Shown piece after piece: positions 20,907-29,780 of a stretch of 43,412 bases of DNA (position 1 is the first letter of the stretch; the number at the start of each line of letters is the position of its first letter). The stretch covers positions 1 through 43,412 of the forward strand of contig JAETOQ010000015.1 of the NCBI GenBank assembly GCA_021771635.1, read 5' to 3'. The notes beneath the pieces were generated by a model, which saw nothing but the letters and a program-made list of their open reading frames with translations, was not told the DNA's origin and ran no database searches. This DNA comes from Oscillospiraceae bacterium. GTDB taxonomy: Bacteria; Bacillota; Clostridia; Oscillospirales; Oscillospiraceae. The translations under genes were made by a program, and so were the position numbers.

Positions 20907-21998
20907 ATGAAAAATAAATCGAAATACTATGTGCGGCCGGACGGAACCCACGAGGCCATCAGAACCATCAACGGCAGGCGGGTGGCGTTTCGGGGCAAGA
21001 GTGACAGGGAGGTTGATCGGAAAATCCTTGAATACAGCGAAAAGCAGGAGACAGGGAGGAAATTCCCAGAGATCGCGGACGAATGGGAACGGGAGCATGA
21101 AAAGGAAGTCTCTGAATCTACCCGGCGCGTTTACTCCTTCGCGGTGAAGCGGCTGAAAAAGGCTTTTCCGGGCCTCGCGTCAGAAGTCCGACCGCTGGAT
21201 GTCAAGCGCTATATTGCCGCATTTGAGCGGGAGGGCAGGGCGGCTAATTCCGTGCAAATCGAGTTGGCCGTGTGCAAGATGATTTTTGCCCATGCTGTCC
21301 TGTCCGGGGACATTGATGTGTCTCCGGCGGCGGAGGTCAAGCGGAGCCGGGGGCTGCCTACAAAAAAGCGGGAGGCTCTGACAGAGGAGCAGGAGGACGC
21401 CGTAAAGGCCGCTGGCATCGCGCAGAAGGGCCGATGGTGGATGTTTGGGTATCTGTTGCTCTATACCGGGATGCGGCGCGGAGAGGCCCTTGCACTGTTT
21501 TACAGCGACATCGACCGAAAGGCCGGAGTGATTCATGTGACCAAGAAACTCTCCTATGCCTGCGGGCAGTATCCAAAGCTGGAAGATCACCTGAAAAGCG
21601 AAAACGGGCGCCGCGACATTCCGCTTCTGCCGCCCTTGGCCGATGCGCTCCCAAAGAACAGGATTGGCCTTGTATTCCCAGGAGAGGACGGCGGATTTAT
21701 GCGGGCGTCTGAGATCACGAAAAACTGGCGGGCATACTGCCGGGACATCGGTCTGAACGAGATCCAGCGGACGGATGAAGGGAAGATTGTGGAGACATTT
21801 CCCATCACACCGCACTGCTTCCGGCACAGCTTTGCGACCATCTGCTACGAGGCGGGACTTGACCCCAGGCAGGCGGCCCAGATTCTCGGAGACACGCCGG
21901 AAGTGCTGGAGGGGGTGTATACCCATCTCCGGGACGGAAAGAGGCAGACGGCGGCGGAGAAGCTGGAGGCGCACTTTATGGAAACCGCTTCCAACTAA
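20907..21998 (+). CDS. int: Tyrosine-type phage integrase
   Basis: This protein has 363 residues. An N-terminal AP2-like arm-binding part (YYVRPDGTHEAIRTINGRRVAFRG) is followed by a SAM-like core-binding domain (about 60-160) and the catalytic domain. Visible active-site residues are R190 (TGMRRGEAL), H303 and R306 (HCFRH) and the nucleophile Y338 (GVYTHL). It integrates and excises the phage at the attachment site, which should lie just downstream at 21999-22322. GGAGG lies 10 nt before the ATG. No excisionase is adjacent; the small HTH proteins in the early operon are candidates. The candidate antisense RNA could tune its synthesis. Confidence 0.93.
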   Translation: MKNKSKYYVRPDGTHEAIRTINGRRVAFRGKSDREVDRKILEYSEKQETGRKFPEIADEWEREHEKEVSESTRRVYSFAVKRLKKAFPGLASEVRPLDVKRYIAAFEREGRAANSVQIELAVCKMIFAHAVLSGDIDVSPAAEVKRSRGLPTKKREALTEEQEDAVKAAGIAQKGRWWMFGYLLLYTGMRRGEALALFYSDIDRKAGVIHVTKKLSYACGQYPKLEDHLKSENGRRDIPLLPPLADALPKNRIGLVFPGEDGGFMRASEITKNWRAYCRDIGLNEIQRTDEGKIVETFPITPHCFRHSFATICYEAGLDPRQAAQILGDTPEVLEGVYTHLRDGKRQTAAEKLEAHFMETASN

Positions 21999-22322
21999 TT
22001 TGGAAATAGATGGAAGCTATATGTAAAGCAAAAATACTTTCGTGTGTAGAATTGGAAAAATTTGGGCTGATTTTTGTGTAGATTTTGTGTCGTAACAATA
22101 TCTCAAACCACGACAGTTTTCCACAATTTTGCATTTTGTTGAAAACCATGTATCCTTAGAGCCCCAGTTGATTCAATGCGATTTTGTATCGAATCGTGTG
22201 ATATTGAGAAATCGTGTAAATTTAAGACTTTTGTAACAATTCCTGCTGGTTTGGTTAACAACTCTTCTGTATTGTAATACTTGCAAGAGACAAAACTTCT
22301 TTTCATCCAATCTTCCAAAAAT
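21999..22322. other. AT-rich gap, probable phage attachment region
   Basis: About 320 bp of low GC between the integrase and the first host gene. It contains reiterated TTTTGTGTAGATTTTGTGT-type sequence near 22071-22091 and an imperfect GATTC...GAATC palindrome near 22170-22196. A 71-codon leftward frame at 22103-22318 has no ribosome-binding site. The other prophage end is outside the window, so the core repeat cannot be identified. Confidence 0.5.
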
Positions 22323-22360
22323 AGAGACCAGGGCCAGCCTCACGGCTGGCCCTGGTCTCT
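22317..22360 (-). terminator. Leftward terminator with 17-bp perfect stem
   Basis: Arms 22323-22339 and 22344-22360 are perfectly complementary with a TCAC loop, followed on the minus strand by ATTTTT. It ends the transcript of the host membrane gene at 22417-23289 and shields the prophage from it. Confidence 0.85.
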
Positions 22361-22416
22361 TTCAGGGCTTTTGGGTGTCGAAACCAGTGGTATTTGCGGG
22401 GAAAGTGTGGTATCCT

Positions 22417-23289
22417 TTATTCAGCATTTGCAGACTGGACAGCCAGCCGCAGGAGCAGAAAGCCCAGCAGCGTCAGTGCCCCGCCGATGTACAGAAGGGT
22501 GGAGGAGAGATAAGGACTCCCATCCGCCAGGGCGGCGATGCAGAGGACGATGGATGCCCCGGCATACAGGGCGAAGCGGCGGGTCCGTCCGGCCCGGAAG
22601 GCGAAGGAGGACAGCCGGTAGAAGCCTAAGCACAGAAAGACCAGAGCCAGCAGCTCGACATAATACGCGGACAGCGAGGGATCCACGGAGTCGATCCGGT
22701 AGGTCAGGACCAGCCGCACCACCAGGCTGACGGCGGGGATCAGCAGCCAATTGCCGTTGACGGGCCTGGGAGCCGCGCCGTCCCTGCGGCGGCAGGCCAG
22801 CAGGCTGGCGAACAGCCCCGCGGCGGCCAGCATGGACAGCACGGCCATCAGGAGCTGCGCCTTTCCGGAAAAGCCGGGCGCCGGGATCTGCAAAACAGCG
22901 TCCGGCACACCGCCGGGGCCTGCGGCGGCACTGGACAGCAAAGTCATCAGGCTGCCCATGCCAAGGCCCTCAAGCAGGTCCGCCAGGCCGGACAGGGCGG
23001 TGAAAAACACCCCCATCACCGGCAGCGTCAGGAGCTTTCCGTCATCCGTCATAAAGGCATCGGGGAAAGCGGGGCCGGACTCCGCCTCCTGCGGCAGCTG
23101 CCGGACCAGCAGGAGCAGAAGAACGGCCATCGCCGCCAGCAGGCCCGCCAGGGCGGTCCCGGCGGGATTGCCGGGGATCGGCAGGCCGGTCTCGGCCTCA
23201 AATCCGGTGTGCTGCTGGATCAGCCGCAGCACGAAAGCGGCAGCGCCGCCCAGCACCGCCGTCAACGGGAGCATCCATTGCTTTTTCAT
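22417..23289 (-). CDS. Polytopic membrane protein of unknown function
   Basis: This 290-residue protein has about seven hydrophobic segments: near 7-25, 45-63, 90-105, 145-165, 180-198, 212-230, and 238-285 as two helices. The loops are short. There is no transport or enzyme motif that I recognise. It has its own promoter (TGGACA, 17 nt, TATACT) and terminator, so it is a single-gene unit. AAAGGG lies about 9 nt before the ATG. It is the first host gene beyond the prophage. Confidence 0.75.
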   Translation of the reverse strand: MKKQWMLPLTAVLGGAAAFVLRLIQQHTGFEAETGLPIPGNPAGTALAGLLAAMAVLLLLLVRQLPQEAESGPAFPDAFMTDDGKLLTLPVMGVFFTALSGLADLLEGLGMGSLMTLLSSAAAGPGGVPDAVLQIPAPGFSGKAQLLMAVLSMLAAAGLFASLLACRRRDGAAPRPVNGNWLLIPAVSLVVRLVLTYRIDSVDPSLSAYYVELLALVFLCLGFYRLSSFAFRAGRTRRFALYAGASIVLCIAALADGSPYLSSTLLYIGGALTLLGFLLLRLAVQSANAE

Positions 23290-23333
23290 ATCAAAGGACC
23301 CTTTCGGATGAAAAGATTTGCGGAAACATGGTT

Positions 23334-23362
23334 AGTATAACACGCTTGATTTCGTTTGTCCA
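23334..23362 (-). promoter_or_regulatory. Promoter of the membrane-protein gene
   Basis: On the minus strand TGGACA at 23357-23362 and TATACT at 23334-23339 are separated by 17 nt. RNA would start about 38 nt before the ATG of the leftward gene. Confidence 0.6.
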
Positions 23363-23439
23363 TGCCGCATGTTCCACGCCGCGGGGGCATATCATGGAGG
23401 GACAGGCCCATGCCGCGGAAACGAAAGAGGAGGAACATC

Positions 23440-24459
23440 ATGAAACGAGGAAGTCAAGTCCGGCAGAGCATCGCCGTCTCGGCGGTGCTGCTGGCGGCGC
23501 TGTTCATTCTGCCCCTGGCGGTCATCGTACCCTTTCGGTCGGAGCTCTTCGGGCGGGAGACACCGGTGGACGAGACGGAGGGGGAGCCTTTTGTCAGCGG
23601 CGACCTGGATGCCCGGACGGCGCTGAAGGTCCTGAACGGGGACCAGGTGGAGGAGATGGACCTGGGAACCTATCTGGTGGGAGTGGTCCGGGCGGAGATG
23701 CCCGCCTCCTTTGAACCGGAGGCGCTGAAAGCTCAGGCGGTGGCGGCCCGGACATACACCCTCTATAAAATACAGACCGGCGGCAATCACGGGGAGACCG
23801 CCGATATCTGCACGGACTCCACCTGCTGTCAGGCCTACATCGGTGAGGAACGGGCCAGGAGCAACTGGGGAGAGAATGCAGACGAATACGAAAAGAAGAT
23901 CGAGGATGCGGTCACCGGCACAGACGGGCAGACCATCCTGTACGGCGGCGTGCCCATTCTGGCGGTGTTCCACTCCTCTTCAGCGGGGCTGACCCGGGCG
24001 GCGGGGGAGGTCTGGCTCAACGACCTGCCCTACCTGCAGGCGGTGGACTCCCCGGAGGCAAAGGACGCCATCCCCAACTATTACAGCCGTTCGGAGTTCA
24101 CGGCAGAGGCGTTCAAGACGAAATTCCTGGCGGCCCATCCGGAGGCGGACCTGTCCGGACCGATGAGCGGCTGGCTGGGGAACGCTGTCACCGATACGGC
24201 GGGGAGCGTGGCTACGCTGTCCGTGGGAGGCGTGACGGTGAAGGGCAGCGAGCTGCGGTCCATCCTGGGCCTGCGGTCCGCCTGCTTTGAGTGGGAGGTC
24301 GAGGACGGAAAGCTGGTGTTTTTCGTCACCGGCTATGGCCACGGTGTGGGACTGAGCCAGTACGGCGCCAACCAGATGGCGGCGGAGGGGGCGGATTACC
24401 AGGAGATTTTGACACACTATTACACCGGCGTGACGGTGGAACCCTATCTGCCGGGCTGA
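23440..24459 (+). CDS. spoIID: Stage II sporulation protein D homologue (lytic transglycosylase)
   Basis: This 339-residue protein has an N-terminal membrane anchor near residues 9-31 (VSAVLLAALFILPLAVIVPF). The SpoIID domain includes VVRAEMPASFEPEALKAQAVAARTY with catalytic E86, CCQAYIG, and HSSSAGLT. The C-terminal motif GYGHGVGLSQYGANQMA is present. SpoIID cleaves peptidoglycan glycan strands during engulfment of the forespore. The ATG at 23440 was chosen for GAGGAGG 6 nt upstream; earlier ATGs at 23356 and 23410 have no site. SpoIIM and SpoIIP are not nearby. The gene supports a spore-forming ancestry. Confidence 0.9.
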   Translation: MKRGSQVRQSIAVSAVLLAALFILPLAVIVPFRSELFGRETPVDETEGEPFVSGDLDARTALKVLNGDQVEEMDLGTYLVGVVRAEMPASFEPEALKAQAVAARTYTLYKIQTGGNHGETADICTDSTCCQAYIGEERARSNWGENADEYEKKIEDAVTGTDGQTILYGGVPILAVFHSSSAGLTRAAGEVWLNDLPYLQAVDSPEAKDAIPNYYSRSEFTAEAFKTKFLAAHPEADLSGPMSGWLGNAVTDTAGSVATLSVGGVTVKGSELRSILGLRSACFEWEVEDGKLVFFVTGYGHGVGLSQYGANQMAAEGADYQEILTHYYTGVTVEPYLPG

Positions 24460-24462
24460 TGC

Positions 24463-24492
24463 TTTACAAAAAAGAGCGATCTGTGATAAAAT
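24463..24492 (+). promoter_or_regulatory. Promoter of the NodB-like gene
   Basis: TTTACA at 24463-24468 and TAAAAT at 24487-24492, 18 nt apart, lie immediately after spoIID and about 40 bp before the next gene. Confidence 0.55.
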
Positions 24493-24531
24493 AAAACATT
24501 CCAGATCGGGAGTAAAAAGGAGGGACCACGG

Positions 24532-25653
24532 ATGAAACAGAGAGCTGCCGCACTGATCATCTGCGCTTTGCTGATGTTTCAGCTGACGGTCCCGCCGGCC
24601 GGCGCCGCCAAGACGGTGTACTTCCTTGCGACGAGCAATGAGGTCCATCCCCTGTCGGATCAGACCATGCCCTTCTGGTCCGGCGGCTACCTGTATATCC
24701 CCGCCTCGATCTTCACCGGAAACGTGCGGAGATACTTTGGCGTTTCGTACAGCTATAATCCGTCCAGCCAGACGGCGGTCCTGTATAACGGCGTCGGCGA
24801 CCACTCACTCATATTTTATCTGAATGAAAATTACACTCTGGACAGAGAGGGAAATATCAGCTATCCGGGGGGCATCCTGCGAAACGGCATTCCCTTTGTG
24901 CCCGCGTTTTTGGTGGCGAAGTACTTCAATTTCAGCTACTCGGTCACAGAGGTGAAGTATGGCTATCTGGTGTGGCTCCGGCTGCCGGGATTTGGCCTGA
25001 CGGACAAGGAATTTGCCGATGCCGCCACGTACAACATGGTGCGCCGGTATGATGCGTATTTGAAGGAGTCGACGCAGCAGGCCGATGAGGCGCCGGACAC
25101 GCCCAGCACGCCGAACACGGCCAGCGGCAAGCGCATCTACCTGTGTCTGGAGGCGGATGACAACACGTCCGCCATGCTGGACGCGCTGGACCGCTATGAC
25201 ATGCAGGCGGCGTTTTTCTGTACGCCGGAGTTCTTGAAAGACCATGGAGACCTGCTGCGGCGGATGGCCGCCACCGGACAGGCCGTGGGGATCCTGGCCG
25301 ATGCGGAAAACGGAGACCAGTCTGTGGAAGAGCAGCTGCGGGCGGGCAACCAGGCGCTGGAGCTGGCTACCTGCGGAAAGACACGGCTGGCCATGGTGAA
25401 AAATGGAGACGACGCGGCGGCGCAGGCCGCCCGGGCCGCGGGCTTCCGCTGCCTGGAGGCGGATCTGGACCGGTCGGAATATGACCTGCGCGGCACATCC
25501 AACGCCAGCGCCCTGATGCAGAAGATCTCCGCGAGGCGGGGCGATGTGACGGTCTGGCTGGGGGACACCGTCAGCCTGGCGGGGCTGCGGGCGTTTTTGA
25601 CCGCCGCTCAGGATGCAGACAGAAGGTGCCTGGCACTGACGGAGACCGTATGA
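24532..25653 (+). CDS. Secreted protein with degenerate NodB (polysaccharide deacetylase) domain
   Basis: This 373-residue protein has a signal peptide of about 25 residues (ending PPAGAA). An N-terminal beta-rich domain resembles copper-amine-oxidase-type stalk repeats (WSGGYLYIPASIFT, NGIPFVPAFLVAKYF). After a Pro/Thr linker, a C-terminal domain follows the NodB fold: LEADDNTSAMLDALDRYDMQAAFFCTPEFL and RMAATGQAVGILAD. The catalytic TFDDGP and HxxxH elements are replaced (LEADDN, VGILAD), so metal binding and deacetylation are probably lost. It may bind cell-wall glycans without cutting them. AAGGAGG precedes the ATG. Confidence 0.75.
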   Translation: MKQRAAALIICALLMFQLTVPPAGAAKTVYFLATSNEVHPLSDQTMPFWSGGYLYIPASIFTGNVRRYFGVSYSYNPSSQTAVLYNGVGDHSLIFYLNENYTLDREGNISYPGGILRNGIPFVPAFLVAKYFNFSYSVTEVKYGYLVWLRLPGFGLTDKEFADAATYNMVRRYDAYLKESTQQADEAPDTPSTPNTASGKRIYLCLEADDNTSAMLDALDRYDMQAAFFCTPEFLKDHGDLLRRMAATGQAVGILADAENGDQSVEEQLRAGNQALELATCGKTRLAMVKNGDDAAAQAARAAGFRCLEADLDRSEYDLRGTSNASALMQKISARRGDVTVWLGDTVSLAGLRAFLTAAQDADRRCLALTETV

Positions 25654-25681
25654 GCGCGGAACACAGACAATTTACAGAAAA

Positions 25682-25712
25682 TTCAACACCCCGGAGGCGT
25701 ACCGGGTATAAT
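25682..25712 (+). promoter_or_regulatory. Probable promoter of two-component operon
   Basis: TATAAT at 25707-25712 is a perfect -10 box. The best -35 match is TTCAAC at 25682-25687 with a long 19-nt spacer that contains a CCCCGG...CCGGG palindrome, so an activator may be needed. Confidence 0.5.
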
Positions 25713-25748
25713 GTGGATATAAACTTGTAAAACTTGGGAGGGAACGTC

Positions 25749-26456
25749 ATGGGCCGCAATATTCTGGTGGTAGAGGATGACCGCAATATCTCCGACCTCA
25801 TTCAAATGTATCTGGTGAAAGAGGGATTTGATGTCCGCATCGCCGGCGACGGCGGAAAAGCGATCGAGGAGTTTCAGAAGAAGGCCCCGGACCTGATCCT
25901 GCTGGATATCATGCTGCCCGTCATGGACGGCTGGGCCGTCTGTTCCAAGATCCGGGAGACCAGCAAGGTCCCCATCATCATGCTGACGGCCAAGAGTGAG
26001 GTCTTTGACCGCATCCAGGGTCTGGAGATGGGCGCTGACGATTACATCGTGAAACCCTTTGAGATGAAGGAACTCATCGCCCGTATCAACGCGGTCCTGC
26101 GGCGGACGGAGATTCCCAACGACACCAGCAAGAAGCTGACCTTTGACAAGCTGGTCATCAATCTGGATTCCTATGAGCTGGTGGTGGACGGCAGGAAGAT
26201 CGACACGCCGCCCAAGGAGCTGGAGCTGCTGTACCACCTGGCCTCCACGCCCAACCGGGTCTACACCCGCAACCAGCTGCTGGACGAGGTGTGGGGCTTC
26301 GATTACTTCGGCGACAGCCGGACGGTGGACGTGCACATCAAGCGCCTGCGGGAAAAGGTGGAGAACGTGTCCGACCAGTGGGCATTGAAGACCGTCTGGG
26401 GCGTGGGCTACAAATTTGAACTGACCGGCAGGCAGGCGGAGAAGGCGGGAGAATGA
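25749..26456 (+). CDS. OmpR/PhoB-type response regulator
   Basis: This 235-residue protein has a receiver domain (about 1-118) with the acidic pair ED in VVEDDRN, phospho-acceptor D53 in LLDIMLPVMDGW, and the conserved T and K in IIMLTAKS and YIVKPF. The C-terminal winged helix (about 128-228) carries PPKELELLYHLASTP and SRTVDVHIKRLREKVE. The ATG at 25749 has GGGAGGG 6 nt upstream. Its stop overlaps the kinase start as ATGA, a coupled pair. The stimulus is unknown; the HtrA protease downstream suggests an envelope-stress response. Confidence 0.92.
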   Translation: MGRNILVVEDDRNISDLIQMYLVKEGFDVRIAGDGGKAIEEFQKKAPDLILLDIMLPVMDGWAVCSKIRETSKVPIIMLTAKSEVFDRIQGLEMGADDYIVKPFEMKELIARINAVLRRTEIPNDTSKKLTFDKLVINLDSYELVVDGRKIDTPPKELELLYHLASTPNRVYTRNQLLDEVWGFDYFGDSRTVDVHIKRLREKVENVSDQWALKTVWGVGYKFELTGRQAEKAGE

Positions 26457-27907
26457 AACGATTCCGGAACCATTTTCGAGGATTGTACTGGCGGCAGCTG
26501 TTTGTGACCGCCGGTATGGTCATGCTGACGCTGGTGCTCCTGGGCGCGTCCTTCTTCTCTCTGAGCTATAACTACGCCCGGGGGCAGAAGAGCGAGGAGA
26601 TCGGGACCAAGGCCAGGGTCATGAGCCAGCTGTCCGTCAATTATCTGGAAAATGGGCGTTACCTGACCATTGAGGAGCTGCAGAGCGACCCGGATTTCCA
26701 GCAGCTGGCCTCCTTTGCCGCCATGGTGTCCGACGTGCATTTCATGATCTGCGACACGGAGGGACATGTGCTGCTGTCCACGGACGAGACGCTGGACGGC
26801 ATGGTGGTGACCATGCCGGAGGAGATGACCCAGGAGATCATGGACAAAGGCTATGCCGCCCGGCGGGACAATCTGGGCGGCCTGTATGAGGGCAAGCGGT
26901 TCGTGGTGGGCGTGCCCGCCGTCAACCCGGAGACACAGGAACGGGTGGGTGAGGTGTTCGCCGTGGCCACCATGGCCTCCCTGGACTCCATGTGGAGCGG
27001 CTTTATCGGCTTGTTCTTCATGACGGCCTTTGTGGTGCTGATGGTCTCTTTCATGGCCTCTTCCGTGACCACCATGCGGCAGATCCAGCCCATCCGGGAG
27101 ATGGCCCAGGCCACCCGCCGGTATGCGGAGGGCGACTTTGACATCCGCATGAAAGACTACGGCCGGGGAGACGAGATCGGAGAGCTGGCAGCATCCTTCA
27201 ACAACATGGCGGAGAGCCTGCAGCAGACGGAGCGCCAGCGGCGGGAGTTCATCGCCAACATCTCCCACGAGCTGAAAACGCCCATGACCACCATCGCCGG
27301 CTACACAGACGGCATTTTGGACGGAACCATCCCGCCGGAGAGCGAGCGGCAGTATCTGCAGATCATCTCTGATGAGAGCCGGCGGCTGAGCCGGCTGGTG
27401 CGGCGGATGCTGGACGTCAGCCAGCTGCAGGCCATGGACCCCCTGCGGAACGGCAGCCATTTTGACATCTGCGAGAGTATGCGCCGGGTGTTGATCTCCA
27501 TGGAAAAGAAGATCACAGACCGAAATCTGGATGTGGAGGCCGATATCCCAGAGGAGCCGATCCTGGTCCTGGGCGACAACGATATGATCACCCAGGTCAT
27601 CTACAATCTGCTGGAAAACGCCACAAAGTTCGGCCGGGCGGGGTCCACGCTGTATCTGGGCGTCGCCGTCATCGACGGCAAGGCCCGGGTCACTGTGCGG
27701 AACCTGGGGGAAACCATCCCAGCGGAGGAGCTGCCGCTGCTGTTCGAGCGGTTCCACAAGAGCGACAAGTCCCGCAGCGAGGACAAGGACGGTGTGGGCC
27801 TGGGCCTGTATATCGTCAAGACGATCCTGGAACAGCACAAGGAAAAAATCAATGTGACCAGCGAAGATGGAGTGACCACGTTCTCCTTCTCCCTGACCAC
27901 GGAATGA
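26453..27907 (+). CDS. Membrane sensor histidine kinase
   Basis: This 484-residue protein has two membrane segments (about 17-39 and 183-205) flanking an extracellular sensor domain of about 140 residues. A HAMP domain follows, then DHp with FIANISHELKTPMTT (H272), then the ATPase with N-box VIYNLLENATKF and G-box DGVGLGLYIVK. It autophosphorylates and passes phosphate to the regulator encoded just before it. The overlap with that gene (ATGA) and the 6-bp gap to htrA imply one operon. Confidence 0.93.
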   Translation: MKRFRNHFRGLYWRQLFVTAGMVMLTLVLLGASFFSLSYNYARGQKSEEIGTKARVMSQLSVNYLENGRYLTIEELQSDPDFQQLASFAAMVSDVHFMICDTEGHVLLSTDETLDGMVVTMPEEMTQEIMDKGYAARRDNLGGLYEGKRFVVGVPAVNPETQERVGEVFAVATMASLDSMWSGFIGLFFMTAFVVLMVSFMASSVTTMRQIQPIREMAQATRRYAEGDFDIRMKDYGRGDEIGELAASFNNMAESLQQTERQRREFIANISHELKTPMTTIAGYTDGILDGTIPPESERQYLQIISDESRRLSRLVRRMLDVSQLQAMDPLRNGSHFDICESMRRVLISMEKKITDRNLDVEADIPEEPILVLGDNDMITQVIYNLLENATKFGRAGSTLYLGVAVIDGKARVTVRNLGETIPAEELPLLFERFHKSDKSRSEDKDGVGLGLYIVKTILEQHKEKINVTSEDGVTTFSFSLTTE

Positions 27908-27913
27908 GGAAGC

Positions 27914-29209
27914 ATGGAAGAATGCAGCGAGACCAGCCGGGAGGAGCGGATTCCCGGGGAGGTTGTAGAAATTTACCGGCAGCCGGATATCCGGGAGGTG
28001 GTGGAGATGTATATCCGCCCCCTGCCGGGGGTTCCTTCCACCGCAAAAGCGGCAAAGGCATCTGCTAAGCCCAAAGGGCGGAAAAGATTGGGATTGTGGA
28101 TATTTCTGGCCTGCGTGGCCGTGGTTGTGGTTCTGGCCGTGGGGGCGCGTGTCCTGGACGGCATGTCCGCGCGGGAAAAGCATGACCCCTTTGAATGGTA
28201 TTATGATGAATATGAGATGGATGACGTGCCCACGGAGATCACCATTCCCACTTTTCCCACCGGCCAGGGCGCCGAGCTGACGGTGACCCGGGAGCGGGGA
28301 GAGCCCCTGACGGCCCAGGAGATCTACCGGCAGGTCAATCCCTCGGTGGTGACCGTTTTGGCGGAGCTGGGCTCGGAGGAGATGGCCTCCGTCGGCACCG
28401 GCGTCATCTTCACGGAGGACGGCTATATCGTTACCAACTACCATGTGGTGGAGGGCGGAAGCGACTGCCGGATCGTCCTGGACAGCGGCCGGAGCTATCC
28501 GGCGCTGTACGTGGCCGGCGACGAGAAAAACGACCTGGCGGTGCTGAAGGCAGATGCGGAGGGCTTGCCCGCCGCGGAGTTCGGGGATTCGGACCTGCTG
28601 ACGGTGGGCGACAAAGTGTATGCCATCGGCAACCCCCTGGGCGTGGAGCTGCGGGGAACGCTGACGGACGGCATCGTCTCCGCCATCAACCGGGACGTAT
28701 GGGTGGACGGCCGGACCATGACGCTGATCCAGACCAACGCCGCCCTGAACTCCGGCAACTCCGGCGGTCCGCTGATCAATGAATACGGCCAGGCGGTGGG
28801 CATCAATGTGATTAAAATGAGCTCCGCCTATTCCAGTGTGGAAGGCCTGGGCTTTGCCATTCCCTCCGCCTCCATGGGGCGGCTGGTGAATGACCTGCTG
28901 GAATACGGCGAGGTCCAGCCGGAGCCGGTGCTGGGCGTGATGGTCAACCAGATCGGCGAACAGCTGGAGGAGGACCTGTGGGGGCTGGAGGTCGTGGATG
29001 TGACTGCCGGTGCCCCGGCGGAGAAAGCGGGCATCCGGACCGGCGACTTCATCATCGCCGCCAACGGCGAGGCACTGTACAGCAGCCGGGACCTGCTGCG
29101 GGTCCGGCGGCAGTACTACGTGGGGGACCAGCTGCCCCTGACACTCTGGCGGGACGGCGAGATCGTGGAGGTCGTGCTGCTGCTGGAACAGGCGGCGGAT
29201 GACAGATAG
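27914..29209 (+). CDS. htrA: HtrA/DegP-type membrane-anchored serine protease
   Basis: This 431-residue protein has a cytoplasmic acidic/basic N-terminus and one membrane anchor near residues 58-77 (GLWIFLACVAVVVVLAVGA). The trypsin-like domain carries H177 (TNYHVV), D207 (KNDLAVLK) and S283 (GNSGGPL). One PDZ domain follows (about 330-425, VVDVTAGAPAEKAGIRTGDFI). It degrades or refolds damaged exported proteins. It lies 6 bp after the kinase, so it is probably a target and part of the same envelope-stress operon. Confidence 0.93.
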   Translation: MEECSETSREERIPGEVVEIYRQPDIREVVEMYIRPLPGVPSTAKAAKASAKPKGRKRLGLWIFLACVAVVVVLAVGARVLDGMSAREKHDPFEWYYDEYEMDDVPTEITIPTFPTGQGAELTVTRERGEPLTAQEIYRQVNPSVVTVLAELGSEEMASVGTGVIFTEDGYIVTNYHVVEGGSDCRIVLDSGRSYPALYVAGDEKNDLAVLKADAEGLPAAEFGDSDLLTVGDKVYAIGNPLGVELRGTLTDGIVSAINRDVWVDGRTMTLIQTNAALNSGNSGGPLINEYGQAVGINVIKMSSAYSSVEGLGFAIPSASMGRLVNDLLEYGEVQPEPVLGVMVNQIGEQLEEDLWGLEVVDVTAGAPAEKAGIRTGDFIIAANGEALYSSRDLLRVRRQYYVGDQLPLTLWRDGEIVEVVLLLEQAADDR

Positions 29210-29389
29210 GAGGCAGCGTGGACGGAGGAGGACTTGCGGAGCGGGGCGCCTTCCCGCTGCTCTCTCTGCTGGTGGTCATGGGGGCGGCTTTGCCGTCCCT
29301 GTCCGCTTTGCCCGGAGATGAAAGACTTGGAACTTTTAAAGAAGAGCGGTTATACGGCATATGCCTGCCGGTTTCAGCGCAATATAGAA

Positions 29390-29424
29390 CAGGAGTGACA
29401 CTTAGTCACTCCTGTTTCTGTTTC
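29390..29424 (+). terminator. Terminator of two-component/htrA operon
   Basis: CAGGAGTGAC and GTCACTCCTG pair perfectly over a 5-nt loop, then TTTCTGTTTCTTTT. It also covers the end of the convergent TSUP gene, whose stop lies in the right arm. Nothing supported lies between htrA and this site; an 82-codon frame from 29218 runs through the hairpin. Confidence 0.85.
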
Positions 29425-29780
29425 TTTTGCGGCCAGATCAAACTGACACCGGAGGCCAGCAGATAGACACCAAAGGGCCTTCGCAGGATCTCCACATCCA
29501 CGGCGGTGGAGATCCAGGCGCCGATGAGGGCGGCGGCCACCGCCGCGGGCACGGCGGCCTTCAGGGTGGGCTTGTCCAGGTAGCCGCACTTGGCATGGCA
29601 GACCAGGGCGGAGACCGCGGTGGGCAGGAAGAACAGCAGGTTGATGCCCTGGGCGGTCCGCTGATCCACACCCAGAAACAGCGTCATCACCAGCAGGAGT
29701 AGCGTCCCGCCGCCCACGCCCCAGGCGGAGATGACGCTGGCCCCCAAGCCGCAGAAAAAGGGAAGCAGCCAGTCCGTCAC
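29406..29780 (-). CDS. TSUP (TauE/SafE) half-transporter, second subunit
   Basis: This 124-residue protein starts at GTG 29780, which overlaps the upstream stop (GTGA). About four membrane helices are visible. The sequence GLGASVISAWGVGGGTLLLLVMTLFLGVDQRTAQGINLLFFLP is the TSUP repeat motif. Full TSUP proteins have two such halves in one chain; here they are separate genes, so the pair probably forms a heterodimer exporting a sulfur-containing or organic anion. An open frame extending to 30191 is a shadow through the first subunit. Confidence 0.85.
   Translation of the reverse strand: MTDWLLPFFCGLGASVISAWGVGGGTLLLLVMTLFLGVDQRTAQGINLLFFLPTAVSALVCHAKCGYLDKPTLKAAVPAAVAAALIGAWISTAVDVEILRRPFGVYLLASGVSLIWPQKKQKQE

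Noticed and set aside
20782..20910. 42-codon rightward ORF ending in an ATGA overlap with the integrase
   Set aside because: The coupling is tempting, but there is no ribosome-binding site, the start lies against a terminator hairpin, and the frame crosses the leftward promoter.
22103..22318. 71-codon leftward ORF in the attachment gap
   Set aside because: It has no ribosome-binding site and lies in AT-rich DNA. No recognisable domain.
26408..28444. 678-codon leftward frame across the two-component genes
   Set aside because: It is a GC-bias shadow; the rightward frames encode complete kinase and protease domains.
29218..29466. 82-codon ORF after htrA, with AGGAGG before a GTG
   Set aside because: The frame runs through the operon terminator and into the convergent transporter gene. 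The product is low in plausible structure.
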